This document shows, piece after piece, positions 7,467 through 14,237 of a stretch of 14,237 bases of DNA; the first letter of the stretch is position 1, and each line of letters starts with the position of its first letter. The stretch is from NCBI GenBank assembly GCA_016946835.1, contig JACVTC010000632.1, forward strand, positions 1 through 14,237, read 5' to 3'. The DNA is from Neocallimastix lanati (nom. inval.) (taxonomy: Eukaryota > Neocallimastigomycota > Neocallimastigomycetes > Neocallimastigales > Neocallimastigaceae). Below the pieces are notes generated by a model that worked only from the letters and a program-made list of their open reading frames with translations, was not told the origin of the DNA and ran no database searches. Position numbers and translations under genes: made by a program.

Positions 7467-7589
7467 TCAGTTGTTAAGGTTTTAGAGAATTAAATAAAAA
7501 TAAAGTAAGGAAACACAAATTTTATTTATTTATTTATTATTTTTATTTATAAATTTATTTGATTTTATTTGATTTTATTTTATTTTATT
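7467..7589. other. AT-rich spacer between elements A and B
   Basis: About 123 bases, consisting first of TCAGTTGTTAAGG and then of TTTA/TTTGATTTTA simple repeats (about 7523-7589). No gene or recognisable signal is seen. It is either the host DNA into which A and B inserted or remnant flank. Its right limit depends on the inferred LTR boundary of B. Confidence 0.5.
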
Positions 7590-7607
7590 TGATGATATTT
7601 AAAAATT

Positions 7608-7670
7608 AGTAGCAAAATTTACAACTATTTATACTTTTTTTTTCAAGGCATAAAAGTTGTTCTTGCCACT
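7608..7670. repeat. Imperfect palindrome inside the inferred element B LTR
   Basis: The left arm AGTAGCAAAATTTACAACT is mirrored by the right arm, whose reverse complement reads AGTGGCAAGAACAACT, with a T run between them. Matching blocks are AGT-x-GCAA, ACAACT and TTTAT. It could form a hairpin in the LTR RNA near its 3' end, or be a remnant of a small insertion. Confidence 0.45.
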
Positions 7671-7795
7671 AAATTACATTTTATTATTATTTTTCTTTTA
7701 TATATAAAAACTATTAAATTTAAATTGATTTTTATAATCAATTATATAAAATTTAATTATAACAATATAAATAAAATACATTTATAATATTAATA

Positions 7796-7799
<4 letters not shown>

Positions 7800-7840
<41 letters not shown>
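7800..7840 (-). repeat. Homopolymer T41 inside the inferred element B LTR
   Basis: An uninterrupted run of 41 T on the plus strand, A41 in element B sense. It lies about 490 bases into the inferred LTR from its transcription-sense start. Confidence 0.9.
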
Positions 7841-7845
<5 letters not shown>

Positions 7846-8350
7846 CTATCTAAAATATTACTAATAAGAATTTATTTAATTGGCTAAAATTTTTATTACA
7901 ATCTGTTAAAATATTCAAATAAAAATAAAAATACTATTCTAATATAAAGGTTTTTAATAAAATAAAATATTTTTCAATATAAAATAAAACATTTCGATAT
8001 AAAATTTTATAATAAAAGTTAAAATATAATATATAAATTTTTAATTATCAATATATAAAAATATTATTAATACAAATTTTCATTATTAATATAAAAATAA
8101 AAAAATAAGATTTATTATTAATATTGTTAATATAAGTTTTAAATATATAAAAATATTACTATTAATATAAGATTTAATATAAAAATTATAAAGTTTAATA
8201 TAATTTTTGATCTAATTTTTAATCTTTGAATTTAAAAATTTATTAAAGTACAAAAATAATAATGTACACATAATGTATTAGAAATAAATCGTAGATTTAA
8301 TTAAGAATGCATTATTTAGTACATTCTTATCAAGATGCCCCGACGAAGAC

Positions 8351-11300
8351 TCAAGCTTCTCTGTAAGCGGAGTTAAACTTTACTAAATTTTTAAAATGAA
8401 CATTCCTATCGAGTTGTTTCCCAGTTTTCTGATCGATTAAGGTTGCCGTGTTGAATTGAATTTTTAAAATTTTAAATGGTCCATTGTAATATGGTTCTAG
8501 CTTAGTGCGGCTAAAGTTTCTAACAAGAACAAGATCACCAGCTTTTAATTCTTTTCCTTTTTTCATACTTATTTGTTCTTCTCGTCTTGTTGCCCAATAC
8601 TTGTTAGCATTCTTCACATTTTCGCATGCTTCTCTAGTCCATTGATAATGACGAACAAATTTTTCCATTAAAATTTCATCATACGATTTACCTGCATTTT
8701 CAATTGTTCTTATGGCTATATCATAAGGCTGTTGGTCTTCTCTTCCATATACTAATTCAAAACTAGAATGTCCGGTAGCTGTGTTTTTGGTAGTTCGAAG
8801 TGCCCATAAAGCAGAAGGTAAAACTTCATCCCAATCTTGATTTTTCCTTCCTAATAAACGAAGTAATTTTCCAATTTCTTTATTTCGGTTTTCAGTGAGA
8901 CCATTGGATTCAGGGTGATAGGTAGCTATGAATTTTACATAAACATCATAAAGATCAAGAAAGATTTTAGTCATATCAGAAGTGAATTGGACTCCATTAT
9001 CTGTAGTAATAACTTGAGGTACACCATGTCTTGCAAAAACGTTTATTAAAAATTTAATTATATCAGAGGAAGTTATGTTTTCAGTGGGTTCGGCTTCAAC
9101 CCATTTGGTAAAGTAATCAACAGTTACTATAATATATTGATTATTATTTCTTGTTTTTGGTAACGGTCCTATAATATCTAATCCTAAATGCACAAAGGGA
9201 CCCTCCACTTTAGTTGGATGGTTTTCGGTTGGTTCTGGATATGGTTGAGGACGATTTAATTGGCATTTTTCACAATTACTAACAATTCTTTTGATATCTT
9301 TAATCATATGATTCCAATAAAAGTTTTTCTTAAGTCTTTGATATGTTTTGTAATATCCTTCGTGGCCAATATTATGAGCTTCTAAAATTAATTTAAACCT
9401 TTCATTTTCGTCCGTTATTAATTTTCTATAATTTCCATTGTCGATAAAGTAATCTTCACCATCAATAACAGTAAACTTTTCATTAATAAATTCCTTTATA
9501 ACCTTAGATAATAATTCTTCATTATTTCCATTAGTAATTTTTGTTAATAATATCTTTCTCTCTTCCTTACTTTTCATTCTTGAAAGAGCATCAGCTAACA
9601 CATTCTTTTTGCCTGATTCATATTTTATATTAATTCCGAGCATACTAGCGGTTAGACACCATCTTGTTTGCCTTGCATTCAAAGGTTCTTTATTCTTAAA
9701 TAAACCAACTAATGGTTTATGATCTGTGTAAATAGTTGTAGGTAATGGATTTCCTTCAATATAAGATTTAAATTTAGTCATACAGTAAAACAAAGCGGTT
9801 CCTTCTAAATCGGTAATACCATAATTCTTTTCAGCTTTCTTTAAACTTCTACTTATAAAGTGTATTGGATGCTCCTTACCGGTTTCTTCTTCTTTTTGTA
9901 AAAGAACTCCACCAATTCCATTATACGAAGCATCAGTTCTAATGATAAAAGGTTTGTCAAATGACGGAAATTTTAGAATAGGTGCATTGATTAATTTTTC
10001 TTTTAGGAGTTCAAAGCTTTCTTGTTGTTCTTTATTCCATTCATATTTGGTATTCTTTTTCAATAATTTACATAAAGGTGAGGTAATTTGAGCATATTTA
10101 GGAATAAAATCACGATAATATCCCACTGCTCCTAAAAATGATCTTAATTCATGAAGTGATGAAGGGGCTTCCCACTTCTTAATAGCTGTTATCTTACTTT
10201 CCATGGGACTTAATCCTTTAGTAGTAAGTTTGTGACCTAATACATCAACTTCAGTTTGAAGAAAATGGCACTTTTCAATATTAATTTTTAACTTGTTTTC
10301 TTTAAATACTTCTAATACTTGTTTAATATGAATTAAATGTTCTTCGATACTTTTTGAATAGATCAAAACATCATCAATAAATACATAAACAAATTCACCA
10401 ATAAAAGGGAATAAAATTTTATTCATTTCTCTTTGGAAGGTTGAGGGAGCTCCAGTAAGTCCAAAAGGCATAACCTTAAATTGATAATTTCCAAACTTAG
10501 TAGTGAAAGTGGTTACTTCAACGCTTTCTTCATCCATTAAGATTTGGTGAAAACCAGAAAATAAATCAAGAGTTGTAAATATTTTAGATCCTCCGAGACT
10601 ATCAAAAATTTCATCTATATATGGAACTGAATAAGAATCTTTTTCTGTCATATCATTGACTTTTCGGTAGTCAATACACAAGCGCCACTTTCCATTGTGT
10701 TTTAGAATGAGTACTACTGGAGATGACCATTCTGAACAGGATGGTTCTATCAATCCTTTCTTAATAAGCTTTGTAAGTTCTTCTTTTAAGATATCTGATT
10801 TTAATTTAGTTAACCTATAACTTCTTAATTTTACTGGCTTTGCATTTGCTTTCAAACGGATCTTATGTGGTGAAAGTTTAGAAGGAGTTAGTTCTTCTGT
10901 TGAAGTGGCAACTATGTCAATCATTTCTTTGAGAATTTTAATAATTTGTTCTTTATAATCTTTATTTAAGGTACTTAAAAATTCATCACTCTCAATAAAT
11001 TCCATTGGAGTTAATTCCTTTATAATTTCCTTTTCATTATTCGTTTCTTTAACTTTTCTAATAGTGCAAATTATACTTTCTTCATCATAATATTGATTAT
11101 TTATTTTAGCTATTTCTTCGTATTCACTTTCTGACAAAAGTTTACATAAACTGTTTAAGGTCGGATGAATAAATAAACAATGATCGATTTGAGTTTTAAA
11201 GTTTATTAACATATCATAAAATGAGTCTTCTTTCTCAATAATTCTAAAGTCCGCATTAAATTCATAATTATTAATTTTTACTGGTAATTGAACAATAATT

Positions 11301-12355
11301 CCTTCCGAGTATTCTTCATCTTGTGTTGCTAGTTGGATTCTTCCACGACTTTTTCCAACTGTTTCATATTCACCAGGTAATTTATCAAAATACTGCTTAG
11401 TAACGATGCTTAGGTTACTACAAGAATCAATTAAAAGTTTTCCTAGTACTCCGTCAACACTTGCATCAACCATTGCTAAGTCTTCTTCGGCTACCTCATT
11501 ACTTTTACTTATGTAGCTATGATCATAGTTATTCACTAATAAAGTTCGTGCTATTACATTGTCTACAGTTCCAATTATTTTAGATTTTTCTAACTTTAAA
11601 CCTTGAGTTAATTGTGAACGAATTTTCGGACATGCATTCAAGAGTTGACCTATCGTAATACTGGATTTAAGATTATTTAAATCATCCATAATATTGTAAG
11701 GTTCTTTATTATTCATCATTTTGATATTCCTTTTTACTAACTGAGTATTTTCATTATTAGTTTCTTTAGTTTTTGTTGAAATTAATTTTTCCAAAGTATT
11801 AGTTTTATTTTGTTGATTATCTTTATTCATTTCTATATCTTCTATTTCCTTATCGATTACAAGTATATCTTCAGATTCAACTTTTTTCTTTCCTTTTGAT
11901 GAATAATTGTTGTTTTCTTCTTTACTTTCTCTTACTCTTGTTATATTTCTTAATTCCTTTTCTTTTTGTTTTTCTTTGTTAATATTTGGTTGAGTTAAAA
12001 TTGAAGGAAGTATTTGATTTTTATAAACTTTATTTGGTTTATTATGTAGCTCATTTTCTTTCTTCTTTCTTAAAGCAGGAGTTGCGAAAGGACGTGGATT
12101 ATCTTTTAAACTTTTATGTACTTTCTTGGAATTATTTTCTTCCTTTTCGCTGTTATTATCATTCATTTTTCTTTTTATAGCATTTATAATGATATCATCC
12201 TCACTTTCAGTTGTGTCACTAAAATCAGATTCTTCAGATTCTTTATTAAAGGAATTATTATCAATTGGGGTATTCTTGGTAAAAGTATTATTTTGTAAAT
12301 TATTTAATGAAGCTATTGTTTTGTCATTGGGAGTGCTTCTGCTCCCATTTAGAAG
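8351..12355 (-). CDS. pol: Element B Pol: protease, reverse transcriptase, RNase H, integrase, intact
   Basis: Entered from gag by a -1 frameshift, the Pol-specific part is 1334 aa. The Met at 12166, used here as residue 1 for numbering, lies inside the open frame and is probably not a start. Domains: Lys/Asn-rich linker (1-165); QLLNACPKIRSQL motif (174-186); retropepsin motif D247-S248-C249 instead of Asp-Ser/Thr-Gly; reverse transcriptase with RLCIDYRKVN (495-504), D534 and FIDD (D598, D599); RNase H D745, E788, D815, D859; integrase zinc finger H931, H935, C965, C968; DDE core D997, D1056, E1092 with 35 residues between the last two; GPF module 1229-1231. There is no chromodomain or envelope. 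The frame has no break over 4 kb, unlike element A. The TGA stop at 8351-8353 is 18 bases before the inferred 3' LTR. Confidence 0.92.
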   Translation of the reverse strand, partial: LLNGSRSTPNDKTIASLNNLQNNTFTKNTPIDNNSFNKESEESDFSDTTESEDDIIINAIKRKMNDNNSEKEENNSKKVHKSLKDNPRPFATPALRKKKENELHNKPNKVYKNQILPSILTQPNINKEKQKEKELRNITRVRESKEENNNYSSKGKKKVESEDILVIDKEIEDIEMNKDNQQNKTNTLEKLISTKTKETNNENTQLVKRNIKMMNNKEPYNIMDDLNNLKSSITIGQLLNACPKIRSQLTQGLKLEKSKIIGTVDNVIARTLLVNNYDHSYISKSNEVAEEDLAMVDASVDGVLGKLLIDSCSNLSIVTKQYFDKLPGEYETVGKSRGRIQLATQDEEYSEGIIVQLPVKINNYEFNADFRIIEKEDSFYDMLINFKTQIDHCLFIHPTLNSLCKLLSESEYEEIAKINNQYYDEESIICTIRKVKETNNEKEIIKELTPMEFIESDEFLSTLNKDYKEQIIKILKEMIDIVATSTEELTPSKLSPHKIRLKANAKPVKLRSYRLTKLKSDILKEELTKLIKKGLIEPSCSEWSSPVVLILKHNGKWRLCIDYRKVNDMTEKDSYSVPYIDEIFDSLGGSKIFTTLDLFSGFHQILMDEESVEVTTFTTKFGNYQFKVMPFGLTGAPSTFQREMNKILFPFIGEFVYVFIDDVLIYSKSIEEHLIHIKQVLEVFKENKLKINIEKCHFLQTEVDVLGHKLTTKGLSPMESKITAIKKWEAPSSLHELRSFLGAVGYYRDFIPKYAQITSPLCKLLKKNTKYEWNKEQQESFELLKEKLINAPILKFPSFDKPFIIRTDASYNGIGGVLLQKEEETGKEHPIHFISRSLKKAEKNYGITDLEGTALFYCMTKFKSYIEGNPLPTTIYTDHKPLVGLFKNKEPLNARQTRWCLTASMLGINIKYESGKKNVLADALSRMKSKEERKILLTKITNGNNEELLSKVIKEFINEKFTVIDGEDYFIDNGNYRKLITDENERFKLILEAHNIGHEGYYKTYQRLKKNFYWNHMIKDIKRIVSNCEKCQLNRPQPYPEPTENHPTKVEGPFVHLGLDIIGPLPKTRNNNQYIIVTVDYFTKWVEAEPTENITSSDIIKFLINVFARHGVPQVITTDNGVQFTSDMTKIFLDLYDVYVKFIATYHPESNGLTENRNKEIGKLLRLLGRKNQDWDEVLPSALWALRTTKNTATGHSSFELVYGREDQQPYDIAIRTIENAGKSYDEILMEKFVRHYQWTREACENVKNANKYWATRREEQISMKKGKELKAGDLVLVRNFSRTKLEPYYNGPFKILKIQFNTATLIDQKTGKQLDRNVHFKNLVKFNSAYREA

Positions 12356-12361
12356 TTTAAA
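12309..12361 (-). promoter_or_regulatory. Element B -1 ribosomal frameshift signal with predicted pseudoknot
   Basis: In minus-strand sense, gag ends TCT TTA AAC TTC TAA. The heptamer T TTA AAC (12355-12361) is a classic slippery site in the gag frame, two codons before the stop at 12349-12351. After a 7-nt spacer comes the stem TGGGAG (12342-12347) with CTCCCA (12328-12333), and an 8-nt loop. The loop bases GAAGC (12335-12339) are complementary to GCTTC at 12309-12313, across a 14-nt A-rich linker, so an H-type pseudoknot can form. Pol lies in the -1 frame and is open through this region. Stem 1 is identical to that of element A, while stem 2 differs but still pairs. Confidence 0.87.
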
Positions 12362-13254
12362 GACTTTTTGGAATATATTTCTTTTTTATTTTTTTCCATA
12401 ATCTTATTTAATTGAGGGCAATAGTATGAGTAATGACCTTCTTCCTTACAGAAGAAACAAGTTTTAACAGATAAATTTCTCATTTTCTGGGTTGATTCTT
12501 CTATAATATCTTGAGGTTTCAGTTTATTATTTGTTTGACTTGTTTGGAAAGTTTCGTTTCTTCTTTTAGGATAAAGTCTTGAAGTAGTACTGTTTTGATT
12601 ATTTTGATTATGCTGGGAATTATTAACATTATAGGTATTAATATTATTGTTCCTTACAGAAAGTCTATCTACTTTCTCGGCAATTTTGAAAGCTTTCTCC
12701 ATACTTATATCATCTTTAAGGGATAATTTCTTCCAGGCTTCATAATTATTTTGAATAGAATCAATATAATCTAGTACACCAATGCGCTTTCTTCTCTTTT
12801 TATCAAGTTTAGTGTACAAAGTTCTATATCTTACATTAAAGTCTTTAATCTTTTCGTTTCTTTTAATTCGCATTGCACGAAGTTCTTTAAGAAGTAAATT
12901 TTGGTCTTCTTTAATACCGTAAAAATTTTCAAGACTTGAAATAATTTTTTCAAGAGAAGGAAATTTATCATCATCAACATTTTCTTCTTCATCATCTTCT
13001 TCTTCATCTGATGAATCATCACTTTCATCATCACTATCTTCTCCCAAATCTTCAATAACGCGTTGTACTTCACCAGAGCTGGTAAGTAAACAAGCATTAA
13101 ATATTGTTTCCGGATCTGTGATACCTTGTATCTTGATCCAAAGTTTTAATTCAGTAGCCCAGGACTTTATATCTAAATTGTCCTTGCTAAGCTTCACTAT
13201 GTCTCGTAATTCTTTCTTTAATTCTTTAAAACTTAAAGTACTTTTAGTAGACAT
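12349..13254 (-). CDS. gag: Element B Gag (capsid/nucleocapsid, 301 aa), intact
   Basis: Structural protein of the retrotransposon particle. The N-terminal part (about 1-70) is helical and rich in charged and Trp residues. A highly acidic Ser/Asp/Glu block (71-96) interrupts the capsid region, which then continues to about residue 200. An Asn/Gln-rich linker follows (about 202-245), then one CCHC zinc knuckle, C266-x2-C269-x4-H274-x4-C279, for RNA binding. The start ATG at 13254 has G at -3. The acidic insert is absent from Gag of element A, and the two Gags align poorly outside the knuckle, while their Pols align well. The gene ends in TAA two codons after the slippery heptamer, so Gag and Gag-Pol share residues 1-300. 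Confidence 0.9.
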   Translation of the reverse strand: MSTKSTLSFKELKKELRDIVKLSKDNLDIKSWATELKLWIKIQGITDPETIFNACLLTSSGEVQRVIEDLGEDSDDESDDSSDEEEDDEEENVDDDKFPSLEKIISSLENFYGIKEDQNLLLKELRAMRIKRNEKIKDFNVRYRTLYTKLDKKRRKRIGVLDYIDSIQNNYEAWKKLSLKDDISMEKAFKIAEKVDRLSVRNNNINTYNVNNSQHNQNNQNSTTSRLYPKRRNETFQTSQTNNKLKPQDIIEESTQKMRNLSVKTCFFCKEEGHYSYYCPQLNKIMEKNKKEIYSKKSLNF

Positions 13255-13436
13255 TTCGTTTTTAGTTAATAATTTTTTTATTGTAAATTAACGAGGTTAT
13301 TAAATACGAATAAATTTGAAAGTCCAACTTTAAAAATATAATTTAACAAGTAATTTAATATCGAATCAAATTTTAAAACAATATATCTTAGTAATTTTTG
13401 AAAATAATAATTTTATTTGCTTTCTTTAGTAAGTAT

Positions 13437-13624
13437 AAGCTCGAAATCCTTATCGACAACTTAGTAGAAATTATAAAGCACGAGGTTCTTTTCGACTACT
13501 TTTTTAAGAATAATTTTAAGTTCGAAATCTTTATCGACAACTTAATAGAATAATTTTAAGTTCGAAATCTTTATCGACAACTTAATAGAATATTTTTCAA
13601 GCTCGAAATCTTTATCGACCACTT
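13437..13624. repeat. Five-copy ~40-bp tandem repeat with internal dyad in element B leader
   Basis: Copies of a 26-bp core (plus strand AAGTTCGAAATCTTTATCGA then CAACTT) start at 13437, 13476, 13518, 13558 and 13599, a period of 39-42 bp. Copies 3 and 4 are identical in the core and share their spacer; copy 2 is the most diverged. Each core can fold: the outer AAGT pairs with ACTT or, with G-U pairing, GCTT, and the inner TCGA pairs with TCGA around an 8-nt loop. The outer and inner stems are kept in the diverged copies apart from one mismatch in copy 2. Confidence 0.85.
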
Positions 13625-14069
13625 GAATTTTGTAATTTAGTATATTTGTAGTAATAAATTTAGAAGCAAAGTTTTATTTATTATTTTCACCTTTCAAAAA
13701 TTTTTCTTTTTAAACGATAAATATTGTATTGTTATAGCTAATAAAATTATTAATTAATTATAATTATTAAATACAAAAAAATAATCTTTATTGTCGTACA
13801 ATCTGATAGTACACACTGTCTGACGTACAGCTTACCTAATGGTGTCATGCCACGCGTGTGCCACGATTACTATATTCAATATAAAATATAGCAGTTCAGA
13901 GCCTACTAGCCCAATTACTATGTAGGATAAACTTAATCCGATAATCTATGTACGGAATAAAAAAAATTTTAAAAGTATTCAATAATATTTTTATTAACTA
14001 ATAAAAATTAACTAAAAACACAATATTTTCAAAGTAAATTAAGATTCTTTTACAGGAATTATTAAACAA

Positions 14070-14140
14070 ATAAAGTATCAGTAATAAAAAAAAATAAAAA
14101 AAATTTAAATGGCGAAGTTAGCCAAAGTCTGATACTTTAT
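14070..14140. repeat. 12-bp perfect inverted repeat with nested hairpin in element B leader
   Basis: ATAAAGTATCAG at 14070-14081 is exactly complementary to CTGATACTTTAT at 14129-14140. Inside the 47-base interval, TGGC (14110-14113) and GCCA (14121-14124) can form a second small stem. The arms contain G and C, so this is less likely than the surrounding AT sequence to arise by chance. Confidence 0.7.
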
Positions 14141-14204
14141 ATAATAAAGTGCCTTATAACTAGCACAAAGAAAAGTAAAAAAAAATATATATAAAAAAAA
14201 CAAT

Positions 14205-14226
14205 CTTACGCCTTCGGTGACGTAAG
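14205..14226. repeat. Short GC-containing hairpin at the right edge
   Basis: CTTACG (14205-14210) pairs with CGTAAG (14221-14226); the inner CC and GG around TTC can extend it with a 3-nt bulge. By its place in the leader it should lie close to the element B primer-binding site. Confidence 0.55.
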
Positions 14227-14237
14227 CTCCTTATTCG

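Larger units (their letters stand above)
7590..8332 (-). repeat. Inferred 3' LTR of element B (about 743 bp)
   Basis: The right boundary is set by CTTATCA at 8326-8332, whose reverse complement TGATAAGAATG resembles the TGATAAAAGATG start of the element A LTR and lies 18 bases after the pol stop. The left boundary is set by TGATGATATT at 7590, resembling the TGATGAGAAA end of the element A LTR. The resulting length of 743 is very close to 739/740 in A. The second copy is outside the window, so direct-repeat proof is missing. The interval is AT-rich, contains T41 and one imperfect palindrome, and has no gene. Confidence 0.5.
7590..14237 (-). mobile_element. Element B: second Ty3/gypsy-type retrotransposon, coding-intact, 5' end outside window
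   Basis: A minus-strand unit with intact gag, an uninterrupted pol in the -1 frame and the Ty3/gypsy domain order. It is related to but clearly diverged from element A in protein and has different non-coding DNA. The 3' LTR is inferred at 7590-8332; its partner and the primer-binding site are not in the window. The leader runs to at least 14237, that is 983 bases or more, comparable with the 937 bases in A. There is no envelope gene. Since both frames are open, B could be autonomous if its 5' LTR is intact. Confidence 0.88.
13255..14237 (-). other. Element B 5' leader (non-coding, cut by window edge)
   Basis: No gene is seen over 983 bases. From gag outward, in plus-strand coordinates, it holds an AT-rich stretch, five copies of a 26-bp dyad motif (13437-13624) and another AT-rich stretch. 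A GC-richer island (13791-13956) follows, with the heptamer TGCCACG twice (13848-13854 and 13859-13865). Then come a 12-bp inverted repeat (14070-14140) and a hairpin near the edge (14205-14226). The density of possible RNA structures fits a retroelement leader with packaging or translation signals, but this is inference. The primer-binding site and LTR should lie just beyond 14237. Confidence 0.65.

Noticed and set aside
7626-7633. TATAAATA on the minus strand of the inferred B LTR as a promoter
   Set aside because: In DNA this AT-rich the motif is expected many times by chance, and no transcript start is available to support it.
12164-12166. The ATG at 12166 as the start of a separate pol gene in element B
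   Set aside because: The frame is open upstream of it all the way to the slippery heptamer at the gag stop, and element A has the same arrangement without an ATG at the equivalent place.
12831-13097. Met/Lys-rich minus-strand frame inside element B gag
   Set aside because: It is an alternate-frame reading of the acidic GAT/GAA block of gag; composition explains it.
13437-13624. Regularly spaced repeats as a CRISPR array
   Set aside because: The intervals between cores are only about 14-16 bp and are partly identical between copies. There are no cas genes, and the context is a eukaryotic retroelement leader.
13791-13956. A tRNA or other known RNA gene in the GC-richer island
   Set aside because: I could not fit a cloverleaf with the T-loop consensus on either strand, and no other known RNA motif was recognised.
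1-14237. Repeat-induced point mutation as the cause of element A decay
   Set aside because: The lesions are single-base indels in homopolymers, not C-to-T changes creating stop codons, and the LTRs are almost identical.

Overview
The window is very AT-rich eukaryotic DNA with long homopolymer T tracts. It is dominated by two Ty3/gypsy-type LTR retrotransposons lying in tandem on the minus strand. The standard genetic code fits, with TAA and TGA used as stops. The Asn/Lys-rich retroelement proteins and the GPY/F integrase ends without a chromodomain resemble elements of AT-rich early-diverging fungi. That is my best guess at the host; the sequence alone does not settle it.

Layout from left to right: (1) 2-127, plus strand: the last 41 codons of an unidentified host gene with a very acidic tail, followed by an AATAAA. 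(2) 204-7466, element A (7.26 kb, minus strand), complete from LTR to LTR. Its 739/740-bp LTRs (204-942 and 6727-7466) differ by one substitution and one base in an A run. A primer-binding site (6709-6721), a long AT-rich leader with two poly(A) tracts in RNA sense, and an intact gag (4767-5789) are present. Its pol (955-4776) has all expected domains but is broken by about eight single-base frame changes. (3) 7467-7589: a short AT-rich spacer. (4) 7590 to beyond the right edge, element B (minus strand): an inferred 743-bp 3' LTR (7590-8332), an uninterrupted pol (8351-12355), an intact gag (12349-13254) and at least 983 bp of leader. The 5' LTR of B is not in the window.

In both elements gag and pol are joined by what looks like a textbook -1 ribosomal frameshift signal at the gag stop. 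It consists of a slippery heptamer (TTTAAAT in A, TTTAAAC in B), a 7-nt spacer, an identical 6-bp GC-rich stem, and a loop complementary to sequence just downstream, so that an H-type pseudoknot can form. The loop sequence differs between A and B, but the pairing is kept. Gag would be made from the plain frame, and Gag-Pol (protease, reverse transcriptase, RNase H, integrase) from the shifted frame.

Other unusual structure: a five-copy ~40-bp dyad-bearing repeat and a 12-bp perfect inverted repeat in the leader of B, poly(A) tracts of 37-41 nt in the leader of A and in the LTR of B, and an atypical Asp-Ser-Cys protease motif in B. A also poses a paradox: nearly identical LTRs beside a multiply frameshifted pol whose lesions are almost all one-base losses from A/T runs.
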